Notes under the pieces: model-generated | What the model saw: the letters and a program-made list of their open reading frames with translations, nothing else | Databases searched by the model: none | What the model was told of the DNA's origin: nothing | Part shown: positions 1 through 4,581 of the stretch, one piece after another | Layout: each line of letters begins with the position of its first letter | Numbering within the stretch: the stretch's first letter is position 1 | Assembly (NCBI GenBank): GCA_034437615.1 | Contig: DAOTTW010000048.1 | Span: 1 to 5,291, forward strand | Direction: 5' to 3' | DNA length: 5,291 nucleotides | From: DAOTTW01 sp034437615 | Lineage (GTDB): Bacteria > Chloroflexota > Anaerolineae > Aggregatilineales > Phototrophicaceae | Program-made: the position numbers and the translations under genes

Positions 1-21
1 GGGGGAAGCAAGCCGTTTAAG

Positions 22-74
22 GCCCCTCTCCCAGTGCCAAAGGCACGTTCGGGAGAGGGGTTTGGGGTGAGGGC
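22..74. repeat. GC-rich palindromic intergenic repeat (cruciform hairpin plus GT-rich tail)
   Basis: A perfect 10-bp inverted repeat (CCCCTCTCCC at 23-32, GGGAGAGGGG at 51-60) encloses a second perfect 5-bp hairpin (GTGCC at 34-38, GGCAC at 42-46, AAA loop). A G-rich tail, TTTGGGGTGAGGGC, runs to 74. The whole would fold into a long nested stem in DNA or RNA. Motifs of this CCCCTCTCCC / GGGAGAGGGG / GGGGTGAGGG type recur between genes in many environmental bacterial genomes (from memory, not searched). I therefore read it as one copy of a dispersed REP/MITE-like repeat. It has no run of T after the stem, so it is a poor intrinsic terminator on the + strand. Confidence 0.7.
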
Positions 75-93
75 TGAGCAGTTACAGGTCAGT

Positions 94-158
94 GCCCTGT
101 CCCTACAGGGCCGCAATTATTCACAACAGGTCTGTAGGGACGCGCCACTGGTGCGTCC
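94..158. repeat. Second palindromic repeat with overlapping inverted repeats
   Basis: Three inverted repeats overlap here. GCCCTGT (94-100) pairs with ACAGGGC (105-111) across a 4-nt loop. GTCCCTACAG (99-108) is the exact reverse complement of CTGTAGGGAC (132-141), 23 nt apart. GGACGCGCCA (138-147) pairs with TGGTGCGTCC (149-158) with one G-T mismatch. The outer pair resembles terminal inverted repeats and the last hairpin resembles a REP-like palindrome; both readings are inference. There is no coding potential. Confidence 0.6.
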
Positions 159-187
159 ACCACACAGGAACAACGAAAAACCAAATA

Positions 188-223
188 CCTACCCTTGAGA
201 AGGGGTATTGATGGGGTGAGGGC
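188..223. repeat. Decayed partial copy of the 22-74 repeat
   Basis: The 12-mer TGGGGTGAGGGC at 212-223 is identical to 63-74. It is preceded by GAGAAGGGGT, close to the GAGAGGGGT of the first copy, with a short insertion between the two parts. The left arm is reduced to ACCCTT (191-196), which forms only a small imperfect hairpin with AAGGGGT (200-206). This suggests a second, degraded insertion of the same family about 150 bp away. It also argues against the TTG-initiated N-terminal extension of the next gene (from 195), whose first codons would come from this repeat. Confidence 0.5.
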
Positions 224-271
224 CAAGTCGCGGGCAAAATATGCCTACCTGAGTAGTTGGTTCATAACCAG

Positions 272-276
272 AGGGA
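272..276 (+). promoter_or_regulatory. Ribosome binding site deciding the sixA start
   Basis: AGGGA lies 8 nt before the ATG at 285 and supports that start over the in-frame TTG at 195. It sits inside the second copy of a 12-bp direct repeat (GGGAAGCAAGCC, 3-14 and 273-284). Confidence 0.6.
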
Positions 277-284
277 AGCAAGCC

Positions 285-770
285 ATGCTCAAGCTGTATT
301 TTATGCGTCATGCCGAAGCCAGCGACGAGGCCGCCAACGACGCAGCACGCCCACTGACCAGGCGCGGCCAAAAGCGCACACAAAACGCTGCACACGTACT
401 CGGAAAGCTGGGCGTCAATCCGTCGTATATCTACGCTAGCCCCCGTCTACGCGCCCAGGAAACAGCGGCAATCGTCGCTGGCATACTGGGTAAAGGCGTC
501 GAGACGCGCTCAGAATGCGATTTTGATTTTAGCGTTGTGGCCGTGCAGAACATGATTACGGGCTTTGAATACGGCACTGAGGTGCTATTTGTCGGCCACA
601 ACCCCTCTATGAGCAACGTCGTCAGCACACTAAGCGGCGCAAACGTCGGCATGAAAAAAGGCGCAGTTGTCCGCATTGATCTGATGCCACCCAATATGCA
701 GGGCGAACTCGTCTGGCTGGTTACGCCGAAGGTTTTCGATGTCATACAAGAAGATGCCATACAAGAATAG
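285..770 (+). CDS. sixA: SixA-like phosphohistidine phosphatase (histidine phosphatase superfamily)
   Basis: This 161-residue protein is close to the usual SixA length. The N-terminal strand leads into the catalytic RHA motif (R8, nucleophile H9), a variant of the superfamily RHG. Next come LTRRGQ (24-29), SPRLRAQETA (52-61) with the conserved phosphate-binding Arg, and FVGHNPSMS (102-110) with the second catalytic His, H105. Family members remove phosphate from phosphohistidine proteins in the cytoplasm. E. coli SixA acts on phosphorelay or nitrogen-PTS proteins, but no such partner is visible here, so the substrate is unknown. The ATG at 285 is chosen over the upstream TTG at 195 because AGGGA (272-276) lies 8 nt before it and the family motif begins at once. 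The last codons carry a 15-nt tandem duplication. The gene appears monocistronic and converges on the lipoprotein gene. Other small histidine phosphatases are a possible alternative identity. Confidence 0.85.
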   Translation: MLKLYFMRHAEASDEAANDAARPLTRRGQKRTQNAAHVLGKLGVNPSYIYASPRLRAQETAAIVAGILGKGVETRSECDFDFSVVAVQNMITGFEYGTEVLFVGHNPSMSNVVSTLSGANVGMKKGAVVRIDLMPPNMQGELVWLVTPKVFDVIQEDAIQE

Positions 771-804
771 ATAAAGCAGGCGACGCGCAAGGCTGCGCAA
801 CGCC
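771..804. other. Convergent intergenic spacer with small hairpin
   Basis: Only 34 bp separate the stops of sixA and the lipoprotein gene. GCGCA (785-789) pairs with TGCGC (794-798) around an AGGC loop, and no T-run follows on either strand. It could weakly terminate transcription from both sides, but I cannot call it a terminator with confidence. Confidence 0.3.
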
Positions 805-1251
805 CTACCAATCGCTACAGCCCGCGCCTTCCCAGATGTCACGCTCATCGTCTAATATCCACATGGCATCCACCCAGTCAGCGTCTTCGCGCCACAGCAT
901 CCAGCGCCATACGCTTTGTGTAGTGCCTGCAGTGGGCGTGCCACCCGCCTCTGTCTCGGTGGATACATCGACCTGCAACAGCACGCACCAGACCGCATCC
1001 GCAACGGCAGCCTGTTCATAGGCTGCTATGAAAGGGGCGAAGTCGCTGGCGGCTTCAGCGGATACGAGCGTATAATCCTCACGTTGCATCATCCCAAGCA
1101 AATCGTTTAACAACGTTAAAGCGTCGTCCGGCAGGCCCGCATCGCGGGCGGTCGCACGGTTTGCATCCGGCGTCATATCGAAGCTCGGCGCACAAGCAGC
1201 AAGCAGTAGCACGCATAACAGAGGCGCTAAAATGTAGGTGTATCGGCTCAT
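805..1251 (-). CDS. Small Trp-rich lipoprotein of unknown function
   Basis: The 148-residue product begins with a short basic end, a hydrophobic core (about 7-17) and the lipobox LAAC. C20 is the predicted lipidated Cys, so the mature protein should be anchored on the outer face of the cytoplasmic membrane. Mature residues 20-110 are Ala/Asp/Glu-rich, with a helix-like stretch at about 40-85 and a Gly/Thr linker at about 101-112. The C-terminal 34 residues hold seven Trp (115, 117, 120, 126, 131, 140, 148). Mature C89 and C145 could form a disulfide. The ATG at 1251 is preferred over the in-frame start at 1290 because GAGGA (1259-1263, complement) lies 7 nt before it and the signal peptide then starts properly. 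I recognise no family. It is convergent with sixA and separated from the HEAT gene by a terminator, so it is probably transcribed alone. Confidence 0.8.
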   Translation of the reverse strand: MSRYTYILAPLLCVLLLAACAPSFDMTPDANRATARDAGLPDDALTLLNDLLGMMQREDYTLVSAEAASDFAPFIAAYEQAAVADAVWCVLLQVDVSTETEAGGTPTAGTTQSVWRWMLWREDADWVDAMWILDDERDIWEGAGCSDW

Positions 1252-1290
1252 GTTGTCGTCCTCGCATGATACGGGCAAAAACTCACGCAA

Positions 1291-1310
1291 GGATAAAGGA
1301 TAAAGGATAC
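1291..1310. repeat. Three tandem copies of a 7-bp repeat (GGATAAA)
   Basis: GGATAAA at 1291-1297 and 1298-1304 is followed by a third, partial copy (GGATAC, 1305-1310). The array lies 40-59 bp before the lipoprotein start, in its presumed leader or promoter. It may be a regulatory spacer or a slippage product; the sequence does not decide. Confidence 0.6.
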
Positions 1311-1315
1311 AAGCA

Positions 1316-1344
1316 AAAAGCCCCTGTCAACACCAGAGGCTTTT
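1316..1344 (-). terminator. Intrinsic terminator after the HEAT-repeat gene
   Basis: AAAAGCCCCTG (1316-1326) pairs with CAGAGGCTTTT (1334-1344) with one mismatch and a 7-nt loop. Read leftward, the stem is followed by a run of five T, 13 nt beyond the stop of the HEAT gene. The A/T flanks are symmetric, so it could also stop transcription from the right-going strand. It isolates the lipoprotein gene from the HEAT gene. Confidence 0.8.
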
Positions 1345-1357
1345 CGCACAGCATTAG

Positions 1358-1825
1358 CTAGCTTTCACACAACTCCGGTTCCGGTTGTGGCTCCGGGTCA
1401 TCTGTGAATTCAGCCTCTGGTGTAGTCGGATCACAGCCCAATTTGGTCAGGGCATCGGCTGCGGCATTGCGCAGGCGGTCATTGTTCGTTTCATAGATTA
1501 TCAGCAGGGGGTCGATTGCACGTTCATCACCGAGCGAACCGAGCGAGAGTATGGCATTGAAGGGTGTTTGGTACCCTGGAGCATTCAGGGCGCGGATGAG
1601 CGAATCGACGGCGCGTGTGTCGCCCATCTTGCCAAGCAGCAGGGCGGCGCGACCGCGAACAATGAGGTCTTCATAGTCATTATCGAGCGTGCGGATCAGG
1701 GCGCGAACCGCTTCATCACCGCCGATCATAGCGAGCTTCATCACGGCTGTACGTCGCTTGTCTTTGCTAACGTCGCGTAACTCGGATAGAACGGCTTTTA
1801 CATCTTGTGTTATGGGGTCAACCAT
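1358..1825 (-). CDS. HEAT-repeat (PBS-lyase-like) protein
   Basis: This 155-residue, presumably cytoplasmic protein is built almost entirely of HEAT-like helix pairs. The units run at about 6-48, 49-81, 82-112 and 113-131, with the recurring pattern L-x-x-x-G-D-x-x-A-v-x-x-L-i-x-x-L (LGKMGDTRAVDSLIRAL at 64-80, LGSLGDERAIDPLL at 95-108). A Pro/Glu/Asp-rich acidic tail follows (133-155). HEAT solenoids are protein-binding scaffolds. Those in phycobilin lyases act on chromophores, but nothing here suggests phycobilisomes, so I infer only a binding role. There is no signal peptide or membrane segment. GGGA at 1835-1838 (complement) lies 9 nt before the ATG. It is in the same direction as the ATPase gene, but 125 bp and a hairpin separate them, so joint transcription is doubtful. 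The partner is unknown. Confidence 0.85.
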   Translation of the reverse strand: MVDPITQDVKAVLSELRDVSKDKRRTAVMKLAMIGGDEAVRALIRTLDNDYEDLIVRGRAALLLGKMGDTRAVDSLIRALNAPGYQTPFNAILSLGSLGDERAIDPLLIIYETNNDRLRNAAADALTKLGCDPTTPEAEFTDDPEPQPEPELCES

Positions 1826-1917
1826 CTTGGCGTATCCCTTTCGCCTGTATTACATACTTAAGGTTGCTGCCCTGTAATAAACCTACTTCATTATGGCACG
1901 GTCTGCGCAAAACAGAA

Positions 1918-1942
1918 GTGAGATTTTTAGTGAAAATCTCAT
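1918..1942 (-). terminator. Probable terminator after the ABC ATPase gene
   Basis: TGAGATTTT (1919-1927) and AAAATCTCA (1933-1941) form a perfect 9-bp stem with a 5-nt loop and an extra G-T pair outside. It begins 8 bp beyond the ATPase stop. The stem is AT-rich and the trailing strand is only moderately T-rich (CTTCTGTTTT), so termination is plausible but possibly leaky. Confidence 0.55.
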
Positions 1943-1950
1943 CAAAATGC

Positions 1951-2706
1951 TTAGGCAGTTTCTACGACAGGTGACGGTTTGTTATGATCGTCTGCGTTTG
2001 CCGCCTTGCCAGGGGTTATCACGAGCTTACCATCATGGATGCGGCAGACGCGGTCGGCATAGGGTACGATCTCCGGGCTGTGCGTAGCCATAATCAGCGT
2101 TTTGCCTGCGTCCCGTGTCAATTCTAGCAGCAGCTTGAGGACTTGCTCACCTGTCTCTTCGTCTAGGTTGCCAGTGGGTTCATCGGCCAAGACCAGCGTT
2201 GGTTCATGCGCCAGGGCACGCGCAATCGCGATGCGCTGCTGTTCGCCACCACTCAGTTTATCCGGGAAGGTCTGCGCACGGTCTGCCAGGCCCACGCGCT
2301 CTAGCAACTGCATCCCCTGCTTTTCGACCTGACTGCGGTTTGCGCCGCCTAGTTCCTGTGGCAGCGTGATGTTTTCCAGCACAGTCAGCGTGGGGATGAG
2401 ATTGAAGAATTGGAAGATGATACCGACCTTATCGCGCCGCAGTAGCGTGCGTCGCTTCTCACTGAGGCTGGTGACATCCTGCTGGCCGTTGGCTTTGTCG
2501 TGGATGTAGATGTGACCAGCATCGACGTTATCAATGCCGCTAATGAGGTTGAGCAGGGTGCTCTTGCCGCTACCGCTACGGCCTAGCAACACGAAAAACT
2601 CACCCTTGTAAATATCGAGGTCAACGGCATCCAGCACGACGCGGTTGCGCCCTGCTTCATCGTAGCTTTTGCTTACATCACGGATTGATACAACAACATC
2701 TGGCAT
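1951..2706 (-). CDS. ABC transporter ATP-binding protein, LolD/MacB type
   Basis: This 251-residue protein is a complete ABC nucleotide-binding subunit that hydrolyses ATP on the inner face of the membrane. Visible motifs in order are A-loop Tyr15, Walker A GRSGSGKST (42-50), Q-loop Gln99 in FQFFNLIPTLTVLENI, signature LSGGEQQR (151-158), Walker B LVLADE (171-176) followed by PTGNLD, and H-loop His209. The FNLIPxLTVxEN and ADEPTGNLD wording is typical of the LolD/MacB/FtsE group. These pair with FtsX-like (MacB) permeases and usually drive lipoprotein or drug extrusion, or periplasmic work, rather than uptake. A short Ala/Pro-rich tail (233-251) extends past the core. No permease lies on either side in this window: downstream is a HEAT gene and upstream is a divergent gene. 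The substrate cannot be assigned. No clear Shine-Dalgarno precedes the ATG. Confidence 0.9.
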   Translation of the reverse strand: MPDVVVSIRDVSKSYDEAGRNRVVLDAVDLDIYKGEFFVLLGRSGSGKSTLLNLISGIDNVDAGHIYIHDKANGQQDVTSLSEKRRTLLRRDKVGIIFQFFNLIPTLTVLENITLPQELGGANRSQVEKQGMQLLERVGLADRAQTFPDKLSGGEQQRIAIARALAHEPTLVLADEPTGNLDEETGEQVLKLLLELTRDAGKTLIMATHSPEIVPYADRVCRIHDGKLVITPGKAANADDHNKPSPVVETA

Positions 2707-2797
2707 TAAGTTAAGCGTCCGTTTCGTTTTGGCTTGGTCTTCTTGTAATGAATCCGGTTGATGACATCCAAATTGGTATGCCCTATGTTAATGCTGC

Positions 2798-2803
2798 ATT
2801 ATA
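2798..2803 (-). promoter_or_regulatory. Candidate -10 element of the ABC ATPase gene
   Basis: Read on the minus strand this is a perfect TATAAT, 92 nt before the ATPase ATG. No convincing TTGACA-like box is found 16-18 bp upstream, so the call rests on the -10 alone. Confidence 0.35.
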
Positions 2804-2966
2804 AGCATCATGCATGAGGTAGCCATGATAAGCATATGATCGGGGTCTTATGCCCCTATTTACCCCTCATCAGAACCAAGCATAGGCAGACCGCCACTTT
2901 CGCAACGCTTGCAATGCGCGTATCTTAAAGGCGAAGCGCGATACTTTGGCCACCCTTACCATGCAC

Positions 2967-2970
2967 GGAG
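2967..2970 (+). promoter_or_regulatory. Ribosome binding site deciding the exported-protein start
   Basis: GGAG lies 7 nt before the ATG at 2978. It favours that start over the in-frame ATG at 2909, which would put 23 charged and aromatic residues before the signal peptide. Confidence 0.65.
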
Positions 2971-2977
2971 AAAAATT

Positions 2978-4495
2978 ATGCTCACCAGGATTACACAGCG
3001 CCCCATCCCGATTGTGATGTTAATGGCCTTCAGCTTGATCTTTGTCATTGGCAAGAGTAGCGCCCAACAACAACCCGACGCTGAATTCAGGCGCGTCTAC
3101 CTGGACCCCAGCAGTAGCTACGAGATTTACTATCCCGCAGGCTGGCAGATCGACACACAAAACGCGGGTTTCGTCGTGCTAAGCGGCAGCACAGACACGG
3201 TGAACGAGTATGCGCTGACGGTTTTCGGCCCACAGGTCGCCGCTAATGCCGCATCCGCAGCCGATGTGCTGACGGGCCTGAGCGACACGCTTGCATTTAT
3301 CGCCCCAGCAGCGCCCGCAGACGCCGAACCTATTGCAGCCGACCCAGCGCCAGAGACCACACCAGAGCCAGGCAGCGTCAGCGCCGAAGCCGCGATAGAG
3401 ACGTTAGAATTAGCAAATGGCGTAGCCGCCTATGCACGCATTCAACCCGATGAGGGCTTAGCAGGCTACGCATGGGCGGTGCCGCTATCGGATGAGCCGG
3501 ACGGCGGCTATGGTCTGCTGCTGGCCGTGACGACAGCCGACGATGCCCCCGCCGCCTTCGACCTGACGCAGCGCATCGCCGGGTCGTTTCGCATAGCATC
3601 CGATGTGGCGCTGGCCATTCAGCCTCAGGCAAACCTGCAATTGCAAGATTACGCCGCAGAATGGGAAAGCGCAACGGCTGAATTACGCAACCGGGGTGTC
3701 ATTGGGGATGGTGGCAGCATCGTCTTTGAGGAGGATTTTGTTTTCGCGCAGGGCTTCGGCCCGATCAATACGCTGGTGGGCCGCAATTCACCAGAGACAA
3801 ATCTCGTCATCGCAGCCCAACTCGACATCGTGAATCCAGCGCAGGGCGAATTAGAAGAATGTGCCCTATCCGCTCGTGTGACGCTCAACAACAGCCAGCA
3901 GATCACGCAGCAAATCCGCGTCGGCTTTGATACGCGGCAGCACGTCTTCTATGAATTAGCGGGCGAAAACACCACCGACACGGACCGCCTGCCCTTCTTC
4001 AGCCGCCCCGCACAATTAGACCTGAGTGGGGCGCAGCATGTGCTATACGTGCTGGCGCAAGACACGATGACGGTCTTTATCAACGGCCAGCTTGTATTTC
4101 AGGATGCACCTGTGCAGGAACGTCGGGGCATCTACAATCTATCGTGGTTCGGGCGCAGTGGCAATTCACGCTGTAACGCGACGAATTTCTGGGTGTACCG
4201 CGTGCCACTGGTAGCGGCGGGCCAGTGTGAGGTCGTCGCGCCAGGGGTTGTAAATCAGCGTGCAGCACCCTCAACCGCATCCGCTGTGGCTGGTCAGCTT
4301 GGCCGCAATGATACACGGCAGGTCATCGGGCAGGCGCTCGGTGATGATGGCTTTGTGTGGTGGTACCTCGTTGATGATAGCTGGGTGCGCGAGGATGTGG
4401 TGACCAGCCTCGGTGATTGCGTCAGTCAGCCGCAAGTGGACCTGAATGCACCACAGGCCACGCCCGAAGCCGAGACAACGCCCGAAGCCGATTAG
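2978..4495 (+). CDS. Exported multidomain protein with LamG-like and SH3b domains
   Basis: This 505-residue protein starts with a signal peptide: basic end, hydrophobic core at about 10-25, probable cleavage after A29 in KSSA-QQQ. Residues about 38-107 and 136-206 resemble one beta-rich domain of the PsbP/DUF1795 kind. It opens with the motif YEIYYPAGW (48-56), ends with IAGSFRIA (200-207), and is interrupted by a Pro/Ala/Glu linker (108-135). Residues about 245-410 look like a LamG/ConA-type beta sandwich, with MTVFINGQLVFQDA (364-377) and an aromatic closing strand; C295 and C399 may pair. Residues about 417-481 form a bacterial SH3 domain (VVNQRAAPS, then WWYLVDDSWVRED) bounded by C417 and C481. 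A Thr/Pro/Glu/Ala tail (488-505) ends it. No catalytic motif is visible. SH3b and LamG modules often bind wall or surface ligands, so an extracellular binding role is inferred. Domain names are from pattern only. Confidence 0.8.
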   Translation: MLTRITQRPIPIVMLMAFSLIFVIGKSSAQQQPDAEFRRVYLDPSSSYEIYYPAGWQIDTQNAGFVVLSGSTDTVNEYALTVFGPQVAANAASAADVLTGLSDTLAFIAPAAPADAEPIAADPAPETTPEPGSVSAEAAIETLELANGVAAYARIQPDEGLAGYAWAVPLSDEPDGGYGLLLAVTTADDAPAAFDLTQRIAGSFRIASDVALAIQPQANLQLQDYAAEWESATAELRNRGVIGDGGSIVFEEDFVFAQGFGPINTLVGRNSPETNLVIAAQLDIVNPAQGELEECALSARVTLNNSQQITQQIRVGFDTRQHVFYELAGENTTDTDRLPFFSRPAQLDLSGAQHVLYVLAQDTMTVFINGQLVFQDAPVQERRGIYNLSWFGRSGNSRCNATNFWVYRVPLVAAGQCEVVAPGVVNQRAAPSTASAVAGQLGRNDTRQVIGQALGDDGFVWWYLVDDSWVREDVVTSLGDCVSQPQVDLNAPQATPEAETTPEAD

Positions 4496-4496
4496 C

Positions 4497-4532
4497 CTAC
4501 CCGCGCTCTGTGCTATCATAAACGGGTAGCAC
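4497..4532 (+). promoter_or_regulatory. Two overlapping, mutually exclusive inverted repeats before rqcH
   Basis: CTACCCG (4497-4503) is the exact reverse complement of CGGGTAG (4523-4529). GTGCTATC (4510-4517) pairs with GGTAGCAC (4525-4532) with one T-G wobble and a 7-nt loop. The two stems share 4525-4529, so only one can form. No T-run follows either, so this is not a classic terminator. It begins 1 nt after the stop of the exported-protein gene and could protect that mRNA's 3' end or act in the rqcH leader. Confidence 0.45.
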
Positions 4533-4581
4533 TTGCACAATAAATATCCGACGACTGCATGTAAGCTGACAGAGACACAGC

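Larger units (their letters stand above)
2707..2977. promoter_or_regulatory. Divergent intergenic region with likely promoters for both flanking genes
   Basis: This 271-bp gap between divergent genes should hold both promoters. Its centre (about 2770-2840) is AT-rich and contains the direct repeat ATAAGCAT (2801-2808 and 2828-2835, 27 bp apart), with several ATGC/GCAT half-palindromes between. A weak hairpin of GGGG (2842-2845) with CCCC (2853-2856) follows. On the + side a possible -10 is TATCTT (2921-2926), without a good -35. I see no small gene here. Confidence 0.45.

Noticed and set aside
22..158. CRISPR-like array
   Set aside because: The palindromes differ from one another and are not evenly spaced; no repeat-spacer periodicity or cas gene is present.
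195..284. N-terminal extension of sixA from a TTG at 195
   Set aside because: The extra 30 residues would be encoded partly by the decayed repeat at 188-223, and the family motif begins right after the ATG at 285, which has a good ribosome binding site.
431..811. 126-codon open frame antisense to sixA
   Set aside because: The sense strand carries all the histidine-phosphatase motifs; the antisense product has no family features.
1385..1780. 131-codon open frame on the + strand opposite the HEAT gene
   Set aside because: It is antisense to a well-supported HEAT-repeat gene, its translation shows no domain pattern, and it is best explained as a shadow of that gene's codon usage.
2842..2856. 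Hairpin GGGG...CCCC as a terminator or riboswitch
   Set aside because: The stem is only 4 bp with a 7-nt loop, and the position between divergent genes does not suit a terminator.
2909..2977. Upstream ATG for the exported protein
   Set aside because: It would place 23 charged and aromatic residues before the signal peptide, whereas the ATG at 2978 has GGAG 7 nt upstream and begins the signal peptide directly.
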